A DNA stretch of 64,000 bases from Blastopirellula sediminis (GTDB lineage: Bacteria; Planctomycetota; Planctomycetia; Pirellulales; Pirellulaceae): the NCBI RefSeq assembly GCF_020966755.1, contig NZ_JAJKFT010000010.1, forward strand, positions 372,001 through 436,000, read 5' to 3'. The number at the start of each line of letters is the position of its first letter. Positions within the stretch are counted from its first letter, which is position 1. The position numbers and the translations under genes are program-made. This document shows positions 56,548 through 64,000 of the stretch, piece after piece. The notes beneath the pieces were generated by a model. The model did no database searches. It had not been told where the DNA came from and saw nothing but the letters and a program-made list of their open reading frames with translations.

Positions 56548-56579
56548 AGCGGTCGAGAAGATCTCGGCCGCTTTTTTTA
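56548..56579 (+). terminator. Terminator after the acidic-tail gene
   Basis: AGCGGTCGAG and CTCGGCCGCT (one G-T pair) enclose AAGAT, followed by seven T. Confidence 0.8.
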
Positions 56580-56739
56580 TGCGCCTTCGCTTTGGAGCAA
56601 ATTAAGGCCGCTTAATCCCCCATTCCGCCGGAAACTCGCGGTCAAGGAGGAGGGCCCGGTCTTCGCGGACCGCTTTTGAGAAGTTAAGCTGGGGGATTGC
56701 TTATTGGCCCGTTATCTACGCTGCTCAACCAGAACCACT

Positions 56740-57825
56740 ATGAACAAAAAACTCCTCCTCCTCCCCGGCGACGGGATTGGTCCTGAAATCATTGCCGAGG
56801 TCCGCAAGCTGATCTCCTGGATCAACGCGCATACCGACCTGACGATCGATACCGAGGAGGACTTTTTCGGCGGCGCCGCGATCGACGCCTATGGCGTGCC
56901 GCTGCGTGACGAAACGCTGGAAGCGGCTCGCAAGTCGGACGCGATTCTCATGGGCGCCGTCGGTGGTCCGAAATGGGACAACGTCGACTACAGCATTCGC
57001 CCGGAAGCGGGCCTGCTCAAGATTCGCAAGCAGCTCGACCTGTTCGCCAACCTTCGCCCGGCGATCGTCTTTGACGCGCTAATCGACGCTTCGTCGCTGA
57101 AGCCGGAAATCGTGAAGGGTCTCGACATCCTGATCGTCCGCGAATTGACCGGCGGCGTTTACTTTGGCGAACCGCGCGGGATCGAAGACCTTGGAGGCGG
57201 CGAACGCCGCGGCGTCAACACGCAGGTTTACACCACCAGCGAAATCCGCCGCGTCGGCAAGGTCGCCTTCGAGATCGCCCGCAAGCGCAAGGGGAAAGTG
57301 ACCTCGTGCGAGAAGGCGAACGTCATGGAGTCGGGCAAGCTGTGGCGGGAAGAGATCACCCGTCTGCATGCCGAAAGCTACTCGGACGTCACGCTGGAGC
57401 ACATGTACGCCGACAACGCTGCGATGCAGCTTTGCCGTCGACCGTCGCAGTTTGACGTGATCGTCACCGACAACCTGTTCGGCGACATCCTGTCGGACGA
57501 AGCGGCGATGCTGACCGGCTCGCTCGGCATGTTGCCTTCGGCCGCGCTCGGCGCCCCGGGCTCGCCGGGCTTGTACGAACCGGTCCATGGTTCGGCGCCG
57601 GACATCGCCGGTCAGGGAATCGCCAACCCGCTGGCGACGATCCTCAGCTTCGCAATGCTGCTGAAGTACTCGCTCGACTCGGTCGCGCTCGGCGAACAAA
57701 TCGAAGCGGCCGTTCAAACCGTGCTGGCCGAAGGGCTGCGTACCGCCGACATCATGGTCGAAGGTTGCAAGAAGGTGACGACGGTCGAAATGGGCGACGC
57801 CGTGATCGCGGCTCTGAAGGCGTAA
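56740..57825 (+). CDS. leuB: 3-isopropylmalate dehydrogenase
   Basis: A 361-aa NAD-dependent enzyme of leucine synthesis in the cytoplasm. Motifs: [37 protein letters not shown]-type substrate loop ([16 protein letters not shown]), [40 protein letters not shown] and the nucleotide-binding [21 protein letters not shown]. Start ATG 56740 gives the usual N terminus. The 160-bp leader upstream shows no clear regulatory structure. A terminator follows. Confidence 0.96.
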   Translation: MNKKLLLLPGDGIGPEIIAEVRKLISWINAHTDLTIDTEEDFFGGAAIDAYGVPLRDETLEAARKSDAILMGAVGGPKWDNVDYSIRPEAGLLKIRKQLDLFANLRPAIVFDALIDASSLKPEIVKGLDILIVRELTGGVYFGEPRGIEDLGGGERRGVNTQVYTTSEIRRVGKVAFEIARKRKGKVTSCEKANVMESGKLWREEITRLHAESYSDVTLEHMYADNAAMQLCRRPSQFDVIVTDNLFGDILSDEAAMLTGSLGMLPSAALGAPGSPGLYEPVHGSAPDIAGQGIANPLATILSFAMLLKYSLDSVALGEQIEAAVQTVLAEGLRTADIMVEGCKKVTTVEMGDAVIAALKA

Positions 57826-57857
57826 TCGCGACGCTTCACACCTTTCCAGCGAACCAT

Positions 57858-57889
57858 AAGGGGCCCGTTTACGACGGGTCCTTTTTTTT
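57858..57889 (+). terminator. Terminator of leuB
   Basis: GGGGCCCGT and ACGGGTCC pair with one bulge, followed by eight T. Confidence 0.8.
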
Positions 57890-58018
57890 GCGCACTTCCA
57901 GCATAACGAGAAGGCATAGTCTGGGGTTCTTAAAAAGGGGCGCATCAGCCGCCAATCTCCCCTACAATCAAAACACTCGTCTCGCGTTTTCCAATTCGCT
58001 CATGACTGGTGAGAAGTC

Positions 58019-59446
58019 ATGTCGGTTCCCAAACGCCGTGAAAGTTTCGCCATCGTTCGCCCCGTGCGACTGACGCTTGTTTTGTGCGCGCTGCTGGCCT
58101 CCTGCTCTTCCGTCGGTTGGGCGAAGACGCTCACGAAGAACCCTCCCTTTATTGATCTGCAAAAGGCGCAAATCACGGAGACCTTCTTCGACGGGCCGAC
58201 GTTCGTTGCGGGGATCGTGAAGAAGGTCGAGTACACCGGCAAGCAATCGCAGAAAAACGCAACCGTACGGACCGACTTCGAGATCGAAATTCAGATCGAA
58301 GTTCTTCGCCACTATTGCGGGGCGGAGGTCGACGGCGACCCGATGTCGATCAAATCGGTCTGGTATCGCCCCAGCAAGTTCCTCATCGACGGCGTCCCCA
58401 GCAAACCGGAACCGGGGCAACGGATCTTCTATCTCGCCTCCAAGAAGGGCTACCTCACGCAAGCCGGCGCCTGGATGGACGGACGAATCGCGCCGGCCAG
58501 CGACGCCGAACTCGACCGCTATGATCGCATCTTTCAAATCATGGCGTGCGAAGACGGCGACCTGGCGGTCGCTCAGCTGCGAGCAGGTTGTTTCGCCGCA
58601 GATGCGCAATATGCGTCGTGGTGTTTGAACGCTTTGGTCGAAAGCCATCGCGTCGCGGATCACGTGCGACCCGAATTTCACAAACGAATTCGCCAAGCGA
58701 TGAAGTGGGAAGAGGTGCTGGATCTCTCGTGGCGCGTCGTGCAGAACGTGCGAACCCCCTATGACGCCTATGAAAATGCAGACCGAAAGCTGACGACGCT
58801 TCGTCTCGGCGATGCGGAAATGCAAATTCGCCACCACTGCCATATGCGGCGGCTCGCGGAAATTGCCGCCGTCGGCGATTCCGATCCCTTGGAAAAGGAG
58901 ATCGACGACGAGTTGAGATATCTCATCCGCGTCGCCTATCCCCAGATGCCAGCCCCCATGCGAATCGAAGCGATCCAGGAGTTAACGCGGATTGCACGGC
59001 CCGGGGGATCGGCCGTTTTTCGTAGTTCGGCCCTTTATAGCGCACCCTATCTGTGGGTCAGCCCCTACGAGGCCGAACTGCGCAGCGCAATACTGGCGTT
59101 CTATCAAAAGCTGGCTCCGATCGATCTTTATTGTCGCTACGCTTACTTTCGCGGTCTGCGTTCGGTCATGCAGACCGACAGCGTCCACTCCAAAAAGCTC
59201 TGTCGCGAAGGACTCTCGCTATTTGAGCTGGCGGTGATTACCCCCAACGAGCGGAACGCCCAGACCGCCGCCTCAGAGCTGACGTACTACTGCAAACATT
59301 GCCGCGAGCGAAAGATCGAATGGGAAGCGTTGCTGAAGTTTACGGAAGAAATGCGAGACGCGACCTCATCGGCAGCTGCGCGAGCACATTTATCTAAATC
59401 GCTCAAGAGTTGGGGGGTCGAAGAGAAACGGCTCGACGAGTCGTGA
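58019..59446 (+). CDS. Hypothetical secreted or lipid-anchored protein
   Basis: A 475-aa protein with an N-terminal hydrophobic stretch (LTLVLCALLASCSSVGWA) that looks like a signal or lipoprotein sequence (possible lipobox LLASC). The first 150 residues are beta-rich (VRTDFEIEIQIEVLRHYCGAEVDGDPMSIKSVWYRPSKFLIDG), followed by alpha-helical repeats up to the end. I recognise no family. It is convergent with the sulfatase gene, which shares the hairpin in between. Confidence 0.72.
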   Translation: MSVPKRRESFAIVRPVRLTLVLCALLASCSSVGWAKTLTKNPPFIDLQKAQITETFFDGPTFVAGIVKKVEYTGKQSQKNATVRTDFEIEIQIEVLRHYCGAEVDGDPMSIKSVWYRPSKFLIDGVPSKPEPGQRIFYLASKKGYLTQAGAWMDGRIAPASDAELDRYDRIFQIMACEDGDLAVAQLRAGCFAADAQYASWCLNALVESHRVADHVRPEFHKRIRQAMKWEEVLDLSWRVVQNVRTPYDAYENADRKLTTLRLGDAEMQIRHHCHMRRLAEIAAVGDSDPLEKEIDDELRYLIRVAYPQMPAPMRIEAIQELTRIARPGGSAVFRSSALYSAPYLWVSPYEAELRSAILAFYQKLAPIDLYCRYAYFRGLRSVMQTDSVHSKKLCREGLSLFELAVITPNERNAQTAASELTYYCKHCRERKIEWEALLKFTEEMRDATSSAAARAHLSKSLKSWGVEEKRLDES

Positions 59447-59462
59447 ACCGGCTTCGAATCCG

Positions 59463-59492
59463 AAAAGCGGCGGCGTCCAAGGACGCCGCCGC
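59463..59492 (-). terminator. Terminator of the sulfatase gene
   Basis: A perfect 12-bp stem GCGGCGGCGTCC-AA-GGACGCCGCCGC, followed by TTTTC on the minus strand. It lies between two convergent genes and may work for both. Confidence 0.7.
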
Positions 59493-59504
59493 ATGACTCG
59501 CTAG

Positions 59505-61055
59505 TTATTGGTAATCCCACTTCATGACCCACGGGTCATGAAGTCGTTTCTGGTCCGCTTTCAGCTTCGCTTTGTATTCTTCCAGCGTGCTGGCGTAGGC
59601 CGGATCGCCGGCCAGGTTCTTCGTTTCGTTCGGGTCCCGTTCCATGTCGTAGAACTCGAATTCCGGACGCTGGATGTACTCACCGACCGTCTTCTTGCCG
59701 TACGGCGCGTCGAGCCCCTTCTTCCATTGCGCTTGCCAGCTCGATGCGGCCCACAGGTCGGACGCAAACGGATAGTCGAGCTTGTAGGCGATGTTCCAGA
59801 TCAGCTTGTACTGCTTGTCGCGATAGACGCGCATCGGATAGTACATCTGGATCTCGTGGAACGTGTGCGACGCCGAGATCGACTTATGATGTTCGGCGTC
59901 CGGCTTATCAAGGATCGGAATCCACGACTTGCCATGGTAGACGTCGAACTTGTTGCCGCCGTTGCGATTTTCCGCGAGCGCTTCCCCTCGTTCTTTCCAG
60001 AATTTGTTGGCGTTGATCGGACGCTTCGGAGCGTTCTTCTCACGATCGAGCGCACCGGCGAAGTCGAGCAGCGACGGGGTAATGTCGACATGGCTGATCA
60101 TCGCGTCCGAGACGACGCCGCGGCGTTCCAAATAAGGATCGCGAACGATGAACGGAACTCGCAGCCCTGGTTCGTAAACGGTCGTCTTGCCGCCGGCGAA
60201 GGCCATGCCGTGATCGGCGGTGAAAACGATCAGTGTTTTGTCGTAAACGTCGGCGTCTTTCAAGATGCGAACGAGATGGGCCAAGCCTTGGTCGATGCGA
60301 GCGCAAGCCTGGTAATACTGGGCCAGTTCTTCCCGCGTCTCTTGCGTATCGGGCAGAAACGACGGGACGACGACGTCGGCCGGATCGTAGAAAACTTCAT
60401 GCACGCCGGGATAGCTGCCGCGGTTCGGCTTGTTCCCAAACAGATTCGGTTTGAATTCCGACTTCGAGTTTTGATCTTCCGGCCCACCGCGATGCGGATC
60501 CGACAGCGCGAAGTACAAGAAGAACGGACGGTCATCCTCTTTCGTCAGGAACTCGCGGCAGTTCTCGGCCATCTGCACGTCCGATCGGCTGTCGCCGGGG
60601 ATGACGGTCTCGAAGTGAAAGACCGCTTCGGGAGCGACGTGGTACTTGCCGCAGCGAGCGGTTCGATAGCCGGCGCCTTCCAACAGCCGCGGCAGCGCGA
60701 GCTGAACGACGTCGTGATACGACGAGAACTTGTGGTAGTGATGCGTGTGGCCGTACTGCCCATTCATATGATTGTGCAGACCGGTCAGCACCACCGAACG
60801 ACTGGCGCTGCAGCTGGCGGTCGTGGCAAACGCGTTGTTGAACCGCGTCCCATCGGCCGCGATCGCGTCAATCGCCGGCGTCTTTGCGGCCTTGTCGCCA
60901 TAGCAACCGAGCGTTGGGCTTTCGTCGTCGGTAATGAAGAAGACGATGTTACGTTCAGGGCGTTCGGCACGCAGCGGCGTGGTGACCAATAGCGCGACGA
61001 CAACGGCCGCCGCGAACGTCGACATGCGCGCGAGCGGCGCGAAGTACGTTTTCAT
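59505..61055 (-). CDS. Secreted arylsulfatase-family sulfatase
   Basis: A 516-aa protein with signal peptide (FAAAVVVALLVTTPLRA). Family S1 sulfatase signatures: NIVFFITDDESPTLGCYGD (metal-binding Asp pair at 43-44), the active-site CSASRSVVLTG with Cys82, which is converted to formylglycine, HHYHKFS region, GYRTARCGKYH, and DPHRGGP. The C-terminal part has DMERDPNETKNLAGDP. It would remove sulfate from a polysaccharide; substrate not predictable. The maturase is not in the window. A sigma/anti-sigma pair lies just upstream on the same strand. Confidence 0.93.
   Translation of the reverse strand: MKTYFAPLARMSTFAAAVVVALLVTTPLRAERPERNIVFFITDDESPTLGCYGDKAAKTPAIDAIAADGTRFNNAFATTASCSASRSVVLTGLHNHMNGQYGHTHHYHKFSSYHDVVQLALPRLLEGAGYRTARCGKYHVAPEAVFHFETVIPGDSRSDVQMAENCREFLTKEDDRPFFLYFALSDPHRGGPEDQNSKSEFKPNLFGNKPNRGSYPGVHEVFYDPADVVVPSFLPDTQETREELAQYYQACARIDQGLAHLVRILKDADVYDKTLIVFTADHGMAFAGGKTTVYEPGLRVPFIVRDPYLERRGVVSDAMISHVDITPSLLDFAGALDREKNAPKRPINANKFWKERGEALAENRNGGNKFDVYHGKSWIPILDKPDAEHHKSISASHTFHEIQMYYPMRVYRDKQYKLIWNIAYKLDYPFASDLWAASSWQAQWKKGLDAPYGKKTVGEYIQRPEFEFYDMERDPNETKNLAGDPAYASTLEEYKAKLKADQKRLHDPWVMKWDYQ
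59520..59543. other. Perfect hairpin inside the last codons of the sulfatase gene
   Basis: CTTCATGACCC, AC, GGGTCATGAAG is an exact inverted repeat within the codons for HDPWVMKW near the stop. It may be an additional termination or mRNA-stability structure. Confidence 0.5.
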
Positions 61056-61104
61056 TCGATCTTTTTCCCGGGGTGTGCAGGCTGGAGTGATGGGGGACTA
61101 GCGC

Positions 61105-62814
61105 CTAGTGTCGCACCGGTACGATCTCGGTGGGAGCGGGGGGGGCGTTATTTTGCCTCAATTGATTAATCTGACTCGGCGTGAGGGCCCCGTCAAATAG
61201 ATACATCTCGTCCAACGTGCCGTAAAACGTCGAAAACGCCTTCTGCGCTGCAGGTTCGGCCAGAAATCTTCCGAACGAAACCTGTTCGCTTTTTTCGGAG
61301 ATTTGCGTGTTCACCTTGCCGTCCCGATAACCGGAGAGGGGTTCCAGTTGGCCGTCGACGTACATCCGGATTCGATTGCGAATGTCGCCGCGCGTCTCTT
61401 CTTCGGTCCCGCCCAGATAGACGATCCCAATATGATGCCAGCGTCCGTCGCGGAGATCATTTTGGCCAATCACATAGCCGCCGGAGATTTCGGTTCGAAT
61501 CGCTCCTTGAACGCCAGCCTTGATCAGCTTGCGCGAATTCCAGCCAACCTGAAACTTGCCCCCCGCTTTCGACCAATCTCCCCAACTGATCATCGAATAG
61601 GCGTGCTCCGGCTGCGCGTCCTTCGGAATCCGCACCCAAAAGCAGATCGTACGCGGATGATCCTGGGCGATGCCGGGAAGCTGCGTCTCGAGATAACCGC
61701 CCCGTCCATTCATCCAGACCGCGCGTCCAAAGACTCCTTCGACCGAACGGATGACGACGCCGGTCGCATTCTCTTCCTGCTCGGAGAAGGCAGGGAACGT
61801 TTTCTGATCCGGGTTCCAACCTTCTTCCTTCCACGTCCCCATCGCGTCATTCGCGTCAAACCGCCACAGATAGTACGGAACGGAATCCTCCGACTGAAAA
61901 GAGCGGATCGGCGATTGTTGCGATAAGCCGGCCGGAACTTCGATCGGTAGAATCTCCGGTTGATCGATGCGAACGCGGACCGCCTCATTCACGGCGACGA
62001 TCTGCTCTTTCGGGTCGAGTCCTTGTCGCGAGCCGACGCGAACTTCCCCTTCCAGCACGACGATGTCGGAATCGCCGGTCTTCGATACGTCGACCGCGAA
62101 CCGCGTCCCCAAATCTTCCACTTCGGCGGTCGGCGTGTCGATCGTAAAACCGATCGCCGGCGTCGGTACGTCGGCCCAGGCCTTGCCGTAATGGAGCGTC
62201 GCGGCGAAGGTCGAATCAAGCGTCAGCGCCGCAGGCCCGACCAAGGTGACCGCAGCGCCGCTGTCGAACGTGATCTCGACCTCGCCTGATTCCAATTCCA
62301 GCCGCCGCGGCTCCAAAACGCGGCCGATCGCCAGCGGCTCATCGTCGCGCCAATTCGCTTGTTTCGCCTGCGTGATGCGAGCGAGGAACAGTTTTTCCGC
62401 ACCTGTCGCCGATCGCTCGACTTGCAGCGGTTGTTCTGGATCGTTTTGCACCACCGGCGTTTCGTCGTGCGCTTTGTTTGTGGTGAACAGAATCCGGAAG
62501 AGGCCGATGGCAATCAGCAACGAAAGGGCCAGCGCCCACGCTACGCCGGATCGTTTCCACCACACTGGCGGCGCCGACGTCGGTTGCGAGAGGCCGGGCG
62601 ACGTGAGCGTCGTTCCGGTTAACTCAAACTGGTCCTTGCACTCGCGGAGCGACGCATGGAGTCCGATCCGATCAAGGTATTCGTCGCGCGCCTCCGGCGA
62701 TTCTTCCAGAATCTTCACCAGCGCATCGAGCTTCGCGGAATCAACCGACTCAGAGTCGACCAACTCCGAGATCAGGCGATCAAGTTCCGCCGCTTTTTGG
62801 GGATCGAGCGTCAT
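61105..62814 (-). CDS. FecR-like anti-sigma with LamG domain
   Basis: A 569-aa protein directly after the sigma factor gene (its ATG touches the sigma stop). Order: a cytoplasmic N terminus (LDRLISELVDSESVDSAKLDALVKIL) resembling anti-sigma domains, a membrane helix (ALALSLLIAIGLFRILF, about residues 94-110), a FecR domain (SGEVEITFDSGAAVTLVGPAALTLDS; VEDLGTRFAVDVSKTG; VLEGEVRV), then a LamG/concanavalin-like domain to the C terminus (RTICFWVRIPKDAQPEHAYSMISWGDW; LDEMYLFDGAL). It probably holds the sigma factor inactive and senses an external signal, possibly a polysaccharide. Confidence 0.9.
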   Translation of the reverse strand: MTLDPQKAAELDRLISELVDSESVDSAKLDALVKILEESPEARDEYLDRIGLHASLRECKDQFELTGTTLTSPGLSQPTSAPPVWWKRSGVAWALALSLLIAIGLFRILFTTNKAHDETPVVQNDPEQPLQVERSATGAEKLFLARITQAKQANWRDDEPLAIGRVLEPRRLELESGEVEITFDSGAAVTLVGPAALTLDSTFAATLHYGKAWADVPTPAIGFTIDTPTAEVEDLGTRFAVDVSKTGDSDIVVLEGEVRVGSRQGLDPKEQIVAVNEAVRVRIDQPEILPIEVPAGLSQQSPIRSFQSEDSVPYYLWRFDANDAMGTWKEEGWNPDQKTFPAFSEQEENATGVVIRSVEGVFGRAVWMNGRGGYLETQLPGIAQDHPRTICFWVRIPKDAQPEHAYSMISWGDWSKAGGKFQVGWNSRKLIKAGVQGAIRTEISGGYVIGQNDLRDGRWHHIGIVYLGGTEEETRGDIRNRIRMYVDGQLEPLSGYRDGKVNTQISEKSEQVSFGRFLAEPAAQKAFSTFYGTLDEMYLFDGALTPSQINQLRQNNAPPAPTEIVPVRH

Positions 62815-63444
62815 TTAGGCTTTTTCGTGCGCCAGCGTTTGACGTACGCAGGCGCGAAGTTGTTTACGAATTCGGAAGAGGGCACGTTTCAACGCATCGA
62901 CGGTTCGGCCGATTTCCAGCGAGACTTCGGAGAGCGTCTTCTCGCTCCAATAGCGTCCCCGCAAGACCGACTTCTCGGCGTCATCCAGCTTTTCAATGCA
63001 CGCTTTCAGCGCTCCCATTTGATCGGCCTGCGCCGGATCAATTTCGAGCGACCGTTCCAACAGCGAGTCGACCAGCTCAGTATTGAACAACAGCTTGTGC
63101 TCGCGCTGACGTCGTTTGCAGTAGGCCAACGCTTGCCGCCGGACGATCTCAAACGCCCAAGCCCGCAAGTTGGTTCCCTGCTGAAACTCGTTCGCTTTTT
63201 CCAGGATCACCCGATTCGCCTCCTGGATCACGTCCTCGACCCCTTGATCGCCGGCCAGGATCGAGATGCAAAATCGCTTCATCGAACTCTGGATAGCGGT
63301 CAGCTCTTCGACGAATGCGACCTGACTGGGCGAAAGTTTGTGAATTGGATCGTTCAACGGATTTTCCTGTGCTGGGAGATAGCCGACGTCGGAGCTCGGT
63401 GCGCGAAAATCACCGAAGTTTTCGCAATTTGCCCGTAGTCGCAT
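62815..63444 (-). CDS. ECF-type RNA polymerase sigma factor (planctomycete group)
   Basis: A 209-aa sigma-70 family protein with regions 2 and 4 visible: QSSMKRFCISILAGDQGVEDVIQEANRVILEKANEF ... NLRAWAFEIVRRQALAYCKRRQREHK (region 2) and LDDAEKSVLRGRYWSEKTLSEVSLEIGRTVDALKRALFRIRKQL (region 4 helix-turn-helix). This pattern is that of the Rhodopirellula/Verrucomicrobium sigma-factor group. It is coupled to the FecR-LamG gene with no gap. Two starts are possible: ATG 63444 with GGGGAAAG upstream, or TTG 63357 with AGGA upstream. Confidence 0.9.
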   Translation of the reverse strand: MRLRANCENFGDFRAPSSDVGYLPAQENPLNDPIHKLSPSQVAFVEELTAIQSSMKRFCISILAGDQGVEDVIQEANRVILEKANEFQQGTNLRAWAFEIVRRQALAYCKRRQREHKLLFNTELVDSLLERSLEIDPAQADQMGALKACIEKLDDAEKSVLRGRYWSEKTLSEVSLEIGRTVDALKRALFRIRKQLRACVRQTLAHEKA

Positions 63445-63923
63445 GCGTCTTTCCCCTATTGCAAACGATTCTCCCGGCGATTTCTTGTCGCTTTGCCCGC
63501 GACTTGCGGAATTCTTCGACTTTTCCCTAGTTCGGCGCCCTCGCTACTACCCGACCTGCAGATGAGCGTCGCCGACGCCAGTATCCCCATTTGGTGGAAA
63601 CGATCGCCCTGTTTGGCGCGAGTCCTCCACGATCGCTGGTCGACGTCTGATTCAACGCGTCCTCGCAATCGTTGACGACGAAAAGCGACCAATCGTCGCA
63701 TCGAGCCACCCCCTGATATCAGGCGAAATCCTCCCAAAATACCCCACTTTTCGGATAGTAGATGCGTTATGCCGACTAGGCGTGATTAAAACGATACTTT
63801 GTTGCCAAAAATGGGGAATTCGCTGCAAAGAAAGATTGCATCGCTTCCCCATCAGAGCGAAAATCACCGCTATCCCGCCTCCCGCCTTACCCAATTGCCA
63901 CTCCCATCCCCCAGGCGCCGGAC
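63445..63923. other. Intergenic region between divergent genes
   Basis: About 480 bp between the sigma factor gene and the partial gene at the end. It should hold the sigma operon promoter; no clear motif was identified and the frames inside do not look coding. Confidence 0.5.
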
Positions 63924-64000
63924 ATGAAGCACCGGACACTTCTGCTTCTGTTTTCGCTACTGACTTGCGGCGTTTACGTCTCCGCAAGCGTCGGCGACGA
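63924..64000 (+). CDS. Start of a secreted protein (cut by the window end)
   Basis: An ATG at 63924 opens MKHRTLLLLFSLLTCGVYVS, a typical signal peptide with a basic start and hydrophobic core, and remains open to the last base. Nothing more can be said; its position divergent from the sigma/FecR operon suggests it may be a regulated exported protein (inference). Confidence 0.6.
   Translation, partial: MKHRTLLLLFSLLTCGVYVSASVGD

Noticed and set aside
63652-63987. Minus-strand frame near the window end
   Set aside because: Opposes the signal-peptide start at 63924 and has no domain or coding pattern.

Overview
The window looks like chromosomal DNA of a planctomycete, most likely Pirellulaceae (Blastopirellula/Bremerella-like). 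The evidence is the gene content: two type II pseudopilin-like DUF1559 proteins, PSCyt/DUF1549/DUF1553 plus DUF1501 pairs, a PVC-type heme-binding HEAT protein, secreted sulfatases and polysaccharide-active enzymes, a Tat-exported Gfo/Idh/MocA oxidoreductase, and an ECF sigma factor next to a FecR-LamG protein. Base composition is GC-rich except in one patch after a tRNA-Lys gene. No rRNA, CRISPR array, transposase or integrase was seen.

Layout. 1-6 kb: 3' part of pheT, a PhnA-type zinc ribbon, lipA/lipB, smpB and a dGTPase. 6-12.4 kb: Gfo/Idh/MocA oxidoreductase, an unknown gene, a two-domain secreted hydrolase, and a lipoprotein + pseudopilin pair. 12.8-19 kb: two tandem MFS transporters, a DUF3891 protein, a PfkB kinase, a 2',3'-cyclic phosphodiesterase and a small membrane protein. 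19-26.5 kb: a BNR/sialidase-fold protein, a fluoride-type CLC antiporter, an SRPBCC protein, a Cys phosphatase, a di-heme lipoprotein in operon with a GH5-like enzyme, and DUF1990. 26.5-33 kb: a membrane protein, a DinB protein, a second pseudopilin + lipoprotein pair, tRNA-Ala(GGC), a YbhN-like flippase-type protein, a beta-helix protein and a macrodomain protein. 33-38 kb: the PSCyt/DUF1549/DUF1553 + DUF1501 operon, then tRNA-Lys(TTT).

38.4-41.8 kb: an AT-richer accessory patch behind tRNA-Lys. It carries a tightly overlapping three-gene cassette (TIGR04255-like protein, 64-aa protein, unknown protein with a QDCDL motif), a 39-codon ORF coupled by ATGA to a PD-(D/E)XK-like protein, and a SUKH-like protein. 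This is the best candidate for an undescribed (possibly defence or conflict) system, but no function is proven by the sequence.

42-52 kb: a pectin-related pair (an SGNH esterase fused to a pectate lyase, plus an unknown secreted protein), a SpoIIAA-like protein, and an SGNH + heme-binding HEAT protein operon. 52-64 kb: dapL, a secreted GH32 enzyme, leuB, two unknown secreted proteins, a sulfatase, a FecR-LamG protein with its ECF sigma factor, and the first codons of a secreted protein.

Intergenic spaces hold several families of short dispersed palindromic or inverted repeats (four families described below), including a MITE-like 215-bp element with about 65-bp terminal inverted repeats.
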